Positions 14,876 to 21,339 of a DNA stretch of 21,815 nt are shown here, in pieces. The stretch comes from CBFGTJ01 sp965651815 (GTDB taxonomy: Bacteria > Actinomycetota > Acidimicrobiia > Acidimicrobiales > Microtrichaceae), in assembly GCA_965651815.1 (NCBI GenBank), contig CBFGTJ010000031.1, forward strand, positions 1 to 21,815. Reading direction: 5' to 3'. A program made the translations under genes and the position numbers. The notes below the pieces were generated by a model, which was not told where the DNA came from, searched no databases, and worked only from the letters and a program-made list of their open reading frames with translations. How positions within the stretch are numbered: the stretch's first letter is position 1; each line of letters begins with the position of its first letter.

Positions 14876-17419
14876 TCACCCGGGCGAGGCGACGAGGTTC
14901 ACCAGGCGTGGCGGACGGGCGATCACCTTGCGGGGCTCCGCTCCCCCGAGGTGCGCGGCGACCTTCTCGGATGCCAGCGCCGCGGCGACGCAGGTGGCCT
15001 CGTCCGCGTCGGCCGGCACCTCGATGCGGTCCCGCACCTTGCCGTTGACCTGCACGACGAGGGTGACGGTCGCCTCGGTCAACAGGGACGGGTCCGCGAC
15101 CGGCCACGCCGTCTCGTGCACGTGGGCGACCTCCCCGCCGGTGGAGTGCCGCCGGTCCCACAGCTCCGCGGTGATGTGGGGGCACGCGGGGGCGAGCAGC
15201 TGCAGCAGGGTGTCGACCGCCTGGTCGAGGGTCGGCCCGTGGGGGCCGGCATCGGACTGCGCGTAGCGGTACAGGTCGTTCACGAACGCCATGTACTTCG
15301 CGACCGCGACGTTGTACGACCACCGGTCGAAGTGGGTGGTGATGTCGTCGATGAGCCGGTGGGTGGCCCGCACGACCTCCTGGTCGGCGTCGGTGGGCTC
15401 ACCGCTGCGGGCGCCGCTCGCCAGGTCCGAGCCGGGCACCGCGAGCCGCCACACGCGGTGCAGGAACCGGGCGCAGCCCTCGAGGCCGAAGTCCTCCCAG
15501 TCCACGTCGTCCTCGGGCGGCTTCACCGCGAGGTGCGCGAGGCGCAGGGCGTCGGCGCCGAGGGTGTCGATGATCTCCTCGGGCGCGACGAGGTTGCCCT
15601 TCGACTTGGACATCTTGGCGCCCTCGAGGCGGATCATCCCCTGGGTGAACAGGCGCTGGAACGGCTCGCGCAGCTCCTTGGGCGCGACGCCGAGGTCCGC
15701 GAGGGCCTTGGTGAAGAACCTCGCGTACATGAGGTGGAGCACCGCGTGCTCGGCGCCGCCGATGTACTGGTCGACCGGCATCCACCGGGCGACCGCCTCG
15801 GCGCTGAACGGCTCGTTCTCCGCCCACGGGTCGCAGAACCGCAGGAAGTACCAGGAGCTGTCCACGAAGGTGTCCATCGTGTCGGTCTCGCGCCGGGCCG
15901 GCCCGCCGCACTTCGGGCAGGTGGTGTGCAGGAAGCCCTCGTGGTGCTGCAGCGGCGACTGGCCGGTCGGGGTGAACTCGACGTCGTCGGGGGCGACGAC
16001 CGGGAGCTGGTCCTCGGGCACCGGCACGATCCCGTCGTCGTCGCAGTAGACGACCGGGATCGGACAACCCCAGAACCGCTGCCGCGACAGGAGCCAGTCC
16101 CGCAGCCGGTAGTTGACCTTGCGCTCGCCGATGCCCTGCTCGACGAGCCACTCGATCGCGGCCTCCTTGGCGGTGGGCACGTCCATGCCGTCGAGGTCGA
16201 GCCCGCCGGGCACCGAGGAGTTCACGTGGATGCCGTCACCGCTGTACGCGCCGCCCTCCCATCCGTCCGGCCGGGCGACGGTCTCGATGATCGGGAGCCC
16301 GAAAGTGGTGGCGAAGTCCCAGTCGCGCTGGTCCTCGCCGGGCACCGCCATCACCGCGCCGGTGCCGTAGGAGGCCAGCACGTAGTCGGCGAGGTACACC
16401 GGCACCGGCTTCCCGTTGAAGGGGTTGAGGGCGTACGCGCCGGTCGAGCACCCGCGGTCGTGCAGCGGCCGCTCGGTCGAGAGCCGGTCGATCTCGGAGG
16501 TGTTGCGCGCCCGCCGGACGAACGCCTCCACCTCCGCCCGGCGGTCGTCGGTGGCGATCCGCTCCACCAGCGGGTGCTCGGGTGCGAGCACGCAGAACGT
16601 CATGCCGAACGACGTGTCCGGGCGCGTGGTGAAGACGCGCACCTCGAGGCCGTCGGGGTGCTCGGCGTCGGTCACGGGCGTGCCGTCCTCGTGCACGATG
16701 CGCATCGAGAACTCGGCGCCCTCGGACCGGCCGATCCAGTTGCGCTGCTGGGTGACGACCCGCTCGGGCCAGTCGACCAGCTCGAGGTCGTCGAGCAGCT
16801 GCTGGGCGTAGTCGGTGATGCGGAAGTACCACTGCTCGAGGTCCCGCCGCTCGACCGGGTCGCCGGAGCGCTCGCAGACCCCCTCGACGACCTGCTCGTT
16901 CGCGAGGACGGTCTGGCACCCGGGGCACCAGTTCACCGCGGCCGACGCGCGGTACGCGAGGCCGGCCTCCAGGAAGCGGAGGAAGATCCACTGCGTCCAG
17001 CGGATGTACTCGGGGTCGTGGCTCTTGACCTCGCGGCGCCAGTCGTAGACGCCGCCGATGCGGGTGATCGAGCTGCGCAGCTCCTCGATCCGCTCGTCGG
17101 TGAAGGTGCGCGGGTGCACGCCGGTGCTGATCGCGGCGTTCTCGGCGGGGAGGCCGAAGCTGTCGAAGCCCATCGGCGACAGCACCGCGTCGCCGCGCAT
17201 GGTCCGGTAGCGGGTCAGCAGGTCGCCGAAGGTGTAGTTGCGCACGTGGCCCATGTGCGCCGCACCCGACGGGTACGGGTACATGCACAGCACGTAGTAG
17301 CCGGGGCGGGGGTCGTCGTTGTCGACCTCGTAGGTCGCGCGGGTCCGCCAGAACTCCTGCCAGCGCGGTTCGATCTGCTGGGGGTCGTAGTCGCCGGGGG
17401 CGTCCGTGGTGGAGGACAT
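14876..17419 (-). CDS. leuS: Leucyl-tRNA synthetase
   Basis: This cytoplasmic class I synthetase charges tRNA-Leu with leucine. The 847-residue length is normal for the bacterial enzyme. The HIGH motif is HMGH (55-58) in YPYPSGAAHMGHVRNYTFGD. The CP1 editing domain lies around residues 220-420, with a TTRPDTSFG-type stretch. KMSKS is at 602-606, followed by KGNLVAPEEI, and an anticodon-binding and C-terminal domain completes the protein. Two CxxC pairs, in CPGC near residue 170 and in CPKC near residue 500, could bind zinc. The ATG at 17419 is preceded by TACGAT and a 6-base spacer with no ribosome-binding site, so the message is probably leaderless. Divergent from tRNA-Ala. Confidence 0.97.
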   Translation of the reverse strand: MSSTTDAPGDYDPQQIEPRWQEFWRTRATYEVDNDDPRPGYYVLCMYPYPSGAAHMGHVRNYTFGDLLTRYRTMRGDAVLSPMGFDSFGLPAENAAISTGVHPRTFTDERIEELRSSITRIGGVYDWRREVKSHDPEYIRWTQWIFLRFLEAGLAYRASAAVNWCPGCQTVLANEQVVEGVCERSGDPVERRDLEQWYFRITDYAQQLLDDLELVDWPERVVTQQRNWIGRSEGAEFSMRIVHEDGTPVTDAEHPDGLEVRVFTTRPDTSFGMTFCVLAPEHPLVERIATDDRRAEVEAFVRRARNTSEIDRLSTERPLHDRGCSTGAYALNPFNGKPVPVYLADYVLASYGTGAVMAVPGEDQRDWDFATTFGLPIIETVARPDGWEGGAYSGDGIHVNSSVPGGLDLDGMDVPTAKEAAIEWLVEQGIGERKVNYRLRDWLLSRQRFWGCPIPVVYCDDDGIVPVPEDQLPVVAPDDVEFTPTGQSPLQHHEGFLHTTCPKCGGPARRETDTMDTFVDSSWYFLRFCDPWAENEPFSAEAVARWMPVDQYIGGAEHAVLHLMYARFFTKALADLGVAPKELREPFQRLFTQGMIRLEGAKMSKSKGNLVAPEEIIDTLGADALRLAHLAVKPPEDDVDWEDFGLEGCARFLHRVWRLAVPGSDLASGARSGEPTDADQEVVRATHRLIDDITTHFDRWSYNVAVAKYMAFVNDLYRYAQSDAGPHGPTLDQAVDTLLQLLAPACPHITAELWDRRHSTGGEVAHVHETAWPVADPSLLTEATVTLVVQVNGKVRDRIEVPADADEATCVAAALASEKVAAHLGGAEPRKVIARPPRLVNLVASPG

Positions 17420-17431
17420 TGCCGGATCGTA
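17420..17431 (-). promoter_or_regulatory. Probable leaderless promoter of leuS
   Basis: On the minus strand the sequence reads TACGAT, then CCGGCA, then the ATG at 17419. This spacing puts transcription start at the initiation codon. nadD carries the same 12-base arrangement with one base changed (CCGGCG). Confidence 0.65.
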
Positions 17432-17470
17432 CCGAGCGCCGACAACGGCAGGAGAACGCGGGCGGGCGTT

Positions 17471-17499
17471 TCCACACGTTCGCGGTGGACGGCTAGAGT
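17471..17499 (+). promoter_or_regulatory. Promoter of tRNA-Ala
   Basis: TCCACA (17471-17476, 4 of 6 matches to TTGACA), a 17-base spacer and TAGAGT (17494-17499) form a plausible sigma-70 promoter. Transcription would start around 17506, about 6 bases before the mature tRNA 5' end. Confidence 0.5.
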
Positions 17500-17511
17500 G
17501 AACGTCCCTGC

Positions 17512-17585
17512 GGGGCCGTAGCTCAGTTGGCTAGAGCGCTTCCATGGCATGGAAGAGGTCGTGGGTTCGATTCCCATCGGCTCCA
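17512..17585 (+). tRNA. tRNA-Ala, anticodon GGC
   Basis: The 74 bases fold into a full cloverleaf. The acceptor stem GGGGCCG/CGGCTCC has a G3-U70 wobble, the classical identity mark of tRNA-Ala. The D-arm is GCTC...GAGC, and the anticodon stem CTTCC/GGAAG carries loop ATGGCAT with anticodon GGC. The variable loop is AGGTC, and the T-arm is GTGGG TTCGATT CCCAT. The discriminator base is A. The genomic sequence continues CCG, so the CCA end is not encoded and must be added after transcription. It reads GCC (and GCU), a heavily used codon in a GC-rich genome. Confidence 0.95.
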
Positions 17586-17589
17586 CCGG

Positions 17590-17613
17590 GTCACCCTCCC
17601 GAGGGGGGGTGAC
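17590..17613 (+). terminator. Stem-loop after tRNA-Ala
   Basis: GTCACCC at 17590-17596 pairs with GGGTGAC at 17607-17613, and the inner bases extend the stem to about 10 pairs with a 4-base loop. It begins 5 bases after the tRNA. No T-run follows. Its right arm overlaps the -35 box of the next promoter. Confidence 0.6.
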
Positions 17614-17637
17614 AACCGTCCCGCTGAGGCATAGGTT
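17609..17637 (+). promoter_or_regulatory. Promoter of the first STAS gene
   Basis: GTGACA (17609-17614, 5 of 6 matches to TTGACA), exactly 17 bases, then TAGGTT (17632-17637) make the best sigma-70 promoter in the window. It would give a leader of about 64 bases before the ATG at 17708. Confidence 0.55.
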
Positions 17638-17707
17638 CGAGGGCAGAGGGTTCGACGGACCAGGGCGGCTCCCACCACGCGCCGCTCGCGTCGCTCGGAG
17701 CGCCGAG

Positions 17708-18022
17708 ATGTCCAGCACACGGGACCAACTGACCCCGATGGGCCGCGGTTCTTCGGTCGAGACGGTCCGCCTCAGCGGCGAGTACGACCTCGAGCGGGCC
17801 GACGAGCTGCGCCGGGTCCTCGTGTCGGACACGTCGGCCCGGATCGTGCGGGCCGACATGTCGGAGGTGTCGTTCGTCGACTCGAGCGCGATCGGCGCGC
17901 TCGTCGGCGTGCAGCACGTCCTCGAGCTCGAGGGCCGCCGGCTGGAGCTGACGAACGTGCGGCTCCCGCCCCGGCGGGTCTTCGAGATCGCCGGGCTCCT
18001 CGAGCACTTCGGCATCGAGTGA
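17708..18022 (+). CDS. STAS-domain protein (anti-sigma-factor antagonist type)
   Basis: The 104-residue protein is a single STAS domain: VRLSGEYDLERADELRR (about 20-36), then FVDSSAIGALVGVQHVLE (56-73) with the phosphorylatable serine expected in DSS (58-60), then the LELTNVRLPPRRVFEIAGL helix-strand end. Such proteins bind RsbW-type kinases and release a sigma factor or other target when unphosphorylated. ATG at 17708 is chosen because GGAG lies about 8 nt upstream. An internal ATG at 17738 is possible, and the frame is open further back into the tRNA but without a start of merit. It has its own promoter and is convergent with the small HTH gene. The partner may be the RsbW-like product encoded 320 bases downstream, which is inference. 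Confidence 0.85.
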   Translation: MSSTRDQLTPMGRGSSVETVRLSGEYDLERADELRRVLVSDTSARIVRADMSEVSFVDSSAIGALVGVQHVLELEGRRLELTNVRLPPRRVFEIAGLLEHFGIE

Positions 18023-18027
18023 CCCGG

Positions 18028-18045
18028 CGTCGCCGGTCGGCGACG
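18028..18045. terminator. Stem-loop between convergent STAS and HTH genes
   Basis: CGTCGCC (18028-18034) pairs perfectly with GGCGACG (18039-18045) around a 4-base loop, in the 25-base gap between two converging stop codons. The symmetry lets it act in both directions. There is no T-run. Confidence 0.5.
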
Positions 18046-18047
18046 GC

Positions 18048-18227
18048 TCAGGTCCGCGACGGCGCCGTCCCGGCGGCGGCGAGCTCCTCGATGTCGGCCT
18101 CGGCCACCAGGTACACCAGGCCGATGCGGTAGGCCGGCAGCAACCCGTGCTCGATGAGCCGGCAGACCATGTGTCGTTCCACGCCCAGGCGATCGGCCGC
18201 CTGCGACGTCGTCATCCACCCGTCCAT
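18048..18227 (-). CDS. Small excisionase/MerR-type helix-turn-helix protein
   Basis: The 59-residue protein is almost only a winged helix-turn-helix of the HTH_17 (excisionase/AlpA) type: MTTSQAADRLGVERHMVCRL (residues 5-24), then IEHGLLPAYRIGLVYLVAEA (25-44) and DIEEL. It should bind DNA, and family members act as excisionases or as small developmental regulators such as BldC. No integrase or phage gene is nearby, so a regulatory role is more likely here. ATG at 18227 is reported; ATG at 18215 (four codons in) begins exactly at the domain and is equally possible. It is divergent from the RsbW-like gene across a 114-base gap that contains tandem repeats, which could be its own operator (inference). 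Confidence 0.78.
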   Translation of the reverse strand: MDGWMTTSQAADRLGVERHMVCRLIEHGLLPAYRIGLVYLVAEADIEELAAAGTAPSRT

Positions 18228-18256
18228 GAGGATCCGTCGGCAGGAACGCCCGCGTG

Positions 18257-18278
18257 CTGAGGTTCTGCTGAAGGTCTG
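18257..18278. repeat. Tandem 11-bp imperfect repeat in a divergent promoter region
   Basis: CTGAGGTTCTG (18257-18267) is followed directly by CTGAAGGTCTG (18268-18278). TTCTGC also occurs at 18263 and 18279, 16 bases apart. The pair lies between the divergent HTH and RsbW-like genes and could be a protein-binding site. The match is short, so chance is possible. Confidence 0.35.
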
Positions 18279-18304
18279 TTCTGCATCTGCCGATGAAGGG
18301 GTAC
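18278..18304 (+). promoter_or_regulatory. Possible sigma-B/sigma-F-like promoter of the RsbW-like/STAS operon
   Basis: GTTCTG (18278-18283), 15 bases, then GGGTAC (18299-18304) resembles the sigma-B/F pattern (GTTTAA then GGGTAT; 3 and 5 matches of 6). The leader to GTG 18342 would be about 30 bases. No TAnnnT box at useful spacing was seen in this gap. Such operons are often autoregulated by the sigma factor they control. Confidence 0.35.
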
Positions 18305-18341
18305 GACCGGACCGGCCCGGCCGGCGACAGATCGGAGGCGC

Positions 18342-18767
18342 GTGCCCGTCGAACGTTCGCAGATCCAGCCGTGCGACACACGCTTCCCGCAGGCGGCGAG
18401 GGAGTTCGTGCGGGCCGTCCTCCACCGTCACCGCGGCGTGCGCGAGGTCGCCCCGGCGGTCGACCTCCTGGTGAGCGAGCTCGTCACCTACGCGATCGTG
18501 CGTGGTGAGTTCGACCACGCGTACATCGAGGTCGCCGTCGACCCGGACCTGCTGCGGGTGGAGGTCGTGGACCCCGCCTCGCTGTTCGCCGAGGTCGTGT
18601 CGGACCTGCCGCTCAGCCACACGCTGCGCTCTGGTGGCATCGGGCTGCTGCTCGTGGACCAGACCTGCCGGCGCTGGGGCATCGAGCGATCCGGCGACGG
18701 CACGGCGCTCTGGTTCGAGCTGGACCCGGCGCAGGTGGCCCCAGAGCTCGAGGAGACAGCCCTGTGA
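18342..18767 (+). CDS. RsbW-like HATPase-fold anti-sigma factor with altered N-box
   Basis: The 141-residue protein has the layout of a GHKL/HATPase_c2 anti-sigma kinase: FPQAAREFVRAVL (15-27), LLVSELVTYAIV (42-53), LLRVEVVDPAS (70-80), SGGIGLLLVDQTCRRWG (97-113) and ALWFELD (122-128). In active members the N-box reads SELVTNA; here the Mg-ATP-binding asparagine is Y50. The DxGxG motif is DPAS, while the G2-type GGIGL is kept. ATP hydrolysis or kinase activity is therefore doubtful, and the protein may act by binding only. GTG at 18342 has GGAGG 3 nt upstream, a short but usable spacing. Its stop overlaps the next STAS gene (GTGA), so the two products are made together, as expected for a binding pair. 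Confidence 0.8.
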   Translation: MPVERSQIQPCDTRFPQAAREFVRAVLHRHRGVREVAPAVDLLVSELVTYAIVRGEFDHAYIEVAVDPDLLRVEVVDPASLFAEVVSDLPLSHTLRSGGIGLLLVDQTCRRWGIERSGDGTALWFELDPAQVAPELEETAL

Positions 18768-19090
18768 GCAAGACCCCCCAGTTGAACGCGGACAGCTCCA
18801 ACCTCGCGTCGATGGTCGTCGACGTCGAGCACGGGGTCGTCCGCGCATCCGGCGAGCTCGACATCGGCGGCGCACCCGCGATGCGCAACGCGCTCCGTCA
18901 GGTGTGCGTCGAGCACGCCGAGGTCGTCATCGACATGGCGGGGGTGACGTTCATGGACTCGACGGGCCTGCGGGAGCTGCTGCGGGCGACCTCCGACGGG
19001 CACCGGGTGGTGCTGCGGCGCGTGCCCGAGCAGGTGCGCGCCCTGCTGTCGATGGCGGGCGTCGAGCCGCTGTTCAGCTTCGAGGGCTGA
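18764..19090 (+). CDS. STAS-domain anti-anti-sigma factor
   Basis: The 108-residue protein is one STAS domain: VVRASGELDIGGAPAMRNAL (25-44), VVIDMAGVTFMDSTGLRELL (54-73) with the phosphorylatable S66 in DST, and RVVLRRVPEQVRALLSMAGV (81-100). It is closer to the canonical RsbV/SpoIIAA pattern than the first STAS protein. The GTG start at 18764 overlaps the stop of the RsbW-like gene, so translation is coupled. RsbV-RsbW pairs switch sigma factors by partner exchange. No sigma factor gene is in the cluster, though a sigma-70 family gene starts 2.4 kb downstream. The gene ends convergently with rsfS in a shared inverted repeat. Confidence 0.88.
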   Translation: MSKTPQLNADSSNLASMVVDVEHGVVRASGELDIGGAPAMRNALRQVCVEHAEVVIDMAGVTFMDSTGLRELLRATSDGHRVVLRRVPEQVRALLSMAGVEPLFSFEG

Positions 19091-19125
19091 CCGCCGCGGC
19101 GCCGCCCTCTCCGGCTCAGCCCTCG
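19081..19125. terminator. Bidirectional inverted repeat built from both genes' last codons
   Basis: CGAGGGCTGA (19081-19090) and TCAGCCCTCG (19116-19125) are perfect 10-base inverted arms around a 25-base GC-rich loop. The arms are the final GAG GGC TGA codons of the STAS gene and, on the other strand, of rsfS. Either transcript can form the hairpin. No T-run is present. Confidence 0.55.
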
Positions 19126-19505
19126 CGGGCCGGGAGGTCGGGGTGGCCCGGCGGGCGCCACTGGACCATCGGCGCGTCGGAGTAGAGCCGCTCGATGCGG
19201 TAGTAGTCGCGCTCCTCGGCGTGGAAGACGTGCACGACGATGTCGGCGTAGTCGAGCAGCACCCAACGGCGGCCGTCCGCGCCCTCCACCGAGCGGGGCT
19301 TCTCGCCGAACTCGCTGCGGAGCCGTTCCTCGACCTCCTCGACCACCGCACGCACCTGCAGCGGGTTCGAGGCGCTCGCGACGACGAAGTGGGAGACGAT
19401 CCCCAGCACGTCGGCCACGTCGATCACGACGATGTCGGTCGCTCCCTTGCCGTCCGCGGCGCGGGCCGCGGCGACGGCGAGGTCGAGTGGCTCGGGGGCG
19501 GTCAT
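19116..19505 (-). CDS. rsfS: Ribosomal silencing factor RsfS
   Basis: RsfS binds ribosomal protein L14 on the 50S subunit and blocks joining with 30S when nutrients are short. The 129-residue protein shows the family core: ATDIVVIDVADVLGIVSHFV (22-41), VASASNPLQVRAVVEEVEE (42-60), and GRRWVLLDYADIVVHVFHAE (78-97) followed by RDYYRIERLYSDAP. The C-terminal tail is short and Pro/Arg-rich. ATG at 19505 overlaps the stop of the LCP-like gene (ATGA). The order nadD - LytR_C protein - rsfS is typical of Actinobacteria, so this is the last gene of that operon. Confidence 0.95.
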   Translation of the reverse strand: MTAPEPLDLAVAAARAADGKGATDIVVIDVADVLGIVSHFVVASASNPLQVRAVVEEVEERLRSEFGEKPRSVEGADGRRWVLLDYADIVVHVFHAEERDYYRIERLYSDAPMVQWRPPGHPDLPAREG

Positions 19506-20737
19506 GCCAGGAGATCCTTGCCGACGACGACGGTCACGTCGACGTCGGGCCGCCCGCCCTCCACCGACACCACCTCCGCACCGAGTGCCTCGGCGATCCG
19601 TTCCGCGGCGGGCCGGACCTCCTCGCGGGAGTACTCGACCCGGGTCGACTCCACGTCGAACGCGTCGGCGTTGCCGGACAGCAGGATCTGGGCCCCCGCC
19701 CGCACGACCCGGGGGGCCACCGTGCGCACCGCGCCCTCGGTCCCGGTGCCGTCCAGCACGGCCGTGGTCGCGAACTGGCCGGGGAAGGCAGCGCTCGGGA
19801 ACGGCACGTGGCTCGCGACCCAGTCCGCCATCGCCTCGGTGTCGATCCGGTGCAGGGTCACCGGCGGATCGGCCGACAGCTGCATCGGCGTCATCGGGAT
19901 GCTGCGGAACTCGGGGCGCTGCGTGGCCATGGCCTCGAGCAGGGTCGCGAGGCGCTCCGGGTCACCCGCGTCACCGAACGGCGTGACGGGAGGGACCCCC
20001 TCGGAGAACGCGTCGAGCATCGCCGTCCACAGCGCGCCGGCCCGCAGCGCCCGGTTCGGGTCGAGCTCGCGGTACCCGGACAGGGCGAGGAAGTCGTCCA
20101 CGACCTCCGGTTCGAGCACGGCCTCGCCGGCCGGGTAGCGCAGCGTGGCGTCCTCGGGGTCGGCGTCGACGGGCGCCTCGAAGACGTCGTCCGCGAGGTG
20201 GACGGTCAGCGGCCCGACCGAGCGCACCAGCTCGACGAGCACCGCGCCCGGCACCACCAGCGCGTCCGTCGAGCCGAAACCGAGGTCGGCGCCGAGGCGG
20301 AGCTGCAGCACGTCGATCCCGCCGTCCGCGAACACCGACGAGGCGGCCTCGGCCGGCCCGTCCTCGAACCCCGCGAGCACGAGGTGCGGCGACATCGGCA
20401 CCGCCGTGAGCCCGGAGGCGCCCTCGTCGTCGACGAGGACGAGCATCGAGATGAGCTCGCCGCCGTCGCCGGTCACGGCGAGGAGCGTCACGTCGGTGGG
20501 CAGCACCTCGCCGACGTACCCGGGCGCGGCCGGATCGGTCACCAGCTCGTCGCGACCGCCCGTGATGCGCATCGCCGAGCGCCACCCGACCCACACGAGC
20601 GCGACGAGCACGACCGCGGCAATCAGCGTGAACCCGGCCTGGGCGAGGGTGAGGCGCCGCAACCGCCGGCGGCGGTGGGCGACCCTGCGGCGCACCACCG
20701 GCCGGACCTCCGTCGTGCCCGGGGGCGACCCGCTCAT
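19502..20737 (-). CDS. LytR_C-domain protein with degenerate LCP-like domain
   Basis: The 411-residue protein has a basic cytoplasmic N-terminus (RRRVAHRRRRLRR, 16-28) and one membrane segment (about 33-52). An outer region (about 75-300) resembles a LytR-CpsA-Psr phosphotransferase, and a LytR_C domain (about 324-411) contains AVLDGTGTEGAV, ESTRVEYSREEVRPAAERIA and VTVVVGKDLL. LCP enzymes attach glycopolymers to peptidoglycan using conserved arginines. Here the SIPRDT site is replaced by AVPMSPH and the second arginine motif is not recognisable, so catalysis is doubtful. ATG at 20737 overlaps the nadD stop (ATGA), and the stop overlaps the rsfS start. The position between nadD and rsfS is the usual place for this gene in Actinobacteria. 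Confidence 0.82.
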   Translation of the reverse strand: MSGSPPGTTEVRPVVRRRVAHRRRRLRRLTLAQAGFTLIAAVVLVALVWVGWRSAMRITGGRDELVTDPAAPGYVGEVLPTDVTLLAVTGDGGELISMLVLVDDEGASGLTAVPMSPHLVLAGFEDGPAEAASSVFADGGIDVLQLRLGADLGFGSTDALVVPGAVLVELVRSVGPLTVHLADDVFEAPVDADPEDATLRYPAGEAVLEPEVVDDFLALSGYRELDPNRALRAGALWTAMLDAFSEGVPPVTPFGDAGDPERLATLLEAMATQRPEFRSIPMTPMQLSADPPVTLHRIDTEAMADWVASHVPFPSAAFPGQFATTAVLDGTGTEGAVRTVAPRVVRAGAQILLSGNADAFDVESTRVEYSREEVRPAAERIAEALGAEVVSVEGGRPDVDVTVVVGKDLLA

Positions 20738-21339
20738 CGCGGCCCACCATAGAGGCGGTGCTCGCGGATCAGCGAGATGACGGGGTCGGGCACCAGGTAC
20801 CTGATCGACCGCCCCGCGGCGACCCGGGCTCGGAGGTCGCTGGCCGACACCTCGAGCTGCGGGACCTCGACCTGCACCGCCGAGGTGCCCTCCGGCAGGG
20901 ACGGCACGGTGCCCGGCCGGCCGACCACCACGAGCTCGCACAGGGCGAGCAGGTCGCGGTGGCGGTGCCAGGTGTCGAGCCCGGCGGCCGCGTCCGCGCC
21001 GAGCACCAGGTAGAGCTCCGCGTCGGGGTGCCGGCGGCGCAGCTCCTCCATCGTGTCGACCGAGTACGACGGCCCGCCGCGGACGATCTCCAGGTCGCTC
21101 GCCTCGAGCCCGGGCTCGTCGGCCACGGCCGCCCTCACCATCTCGAGCCGCACCGCCGCGGGCGTGATGCAGCGCGTGTCGGTCTTCTGCCACGGGTCGT
21201 TGGCGACGACGAGGAGGACCACGTCGAGGTCGAGGGCGTCACGGACCTCCACCGCCACGACGAGGTGTGCCAGGTGGGGAGGGTCGAAGGTCCCCCCGAA
21301 CACGCCGATCCGGCGCGGCCTGTGGGGTGTTCGCGGCAT
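20734..21339 (-). CDS. nadD: Nicotinate-nucleotide adenylyltransferase
   Basis: NadD converts nicotinate mononucleotide and ATP to deamido-NAD in NAD biosynthesis. The 201-residue length is typical. The nucleotidyltransferase motif GGTFDPPHLAH (15-25) carries the HxxH histidines (HLAH where HxGH is usual). YSVDTMEELRRRHP and the adenylate-binding SASDLRARVAAGRSIRYLVP (165-184) follow. ATG at 21339 has TACGAT 6 bases upstream and no ribosome-binding site, so the transcript is probably leaderless. It is the first gene of the nadD - LCP-like - rsfS operon, with 4-nt overlaps at both downstream junctions, and is divergent from the sigma factor gene. Confidence 0.95.
   Translation of the reverse strand: MPRTPHRPRRIGVFGGTFDPPHLAHLVVAVEVRDALDLDVVLLVVANDPWQKTDTRCITPAAVRLEMVRAAVADEPGLEASDLEIVRGGPSYSVDTMEELRRRHPDAELYLVLGADAAAGLDTWHRHRDLLALCELVVVGRPGTVPSLPEGTSAVQVEVPQLEVSASDLRARVAAGRSIRYLVPDPVISLIREHRLYGGPR

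Noticed and set aside
11851..15048. Plus-strand open frame of about 1065 codons opposite the permease and acyl-AMP ligase
   Set aside because: It spans two real minus-strand genes and their intergenic gap, and its product has no recognisable motif.
14417..17521. Plus-strand open frame of about 1030 codons opposite leuS
   Set aside because: leuS on the other strand is complete with HMGH and KMSKS. The antisense translation is Val/His/Arg-rich noise and runs into the tRNA gene.
17549..17707. N-terminal extension of the first STAS protein back into the tRNA
   Set aside because: The frame is open, but the extra residues come from the tRNA, terminator and promoter. ATG 17708 with GGAG upstream fits the domain start.
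18048..18227. HTH protein as an excisionase of an integrated element next to the tRNA gene
   Set aside because: tRNA genes are common integration sites, so I looked for an integrase and for a repeat of the tRNA 3' end nearby. Neither is visible, and the neighbours are ordinary chromosomal genes.
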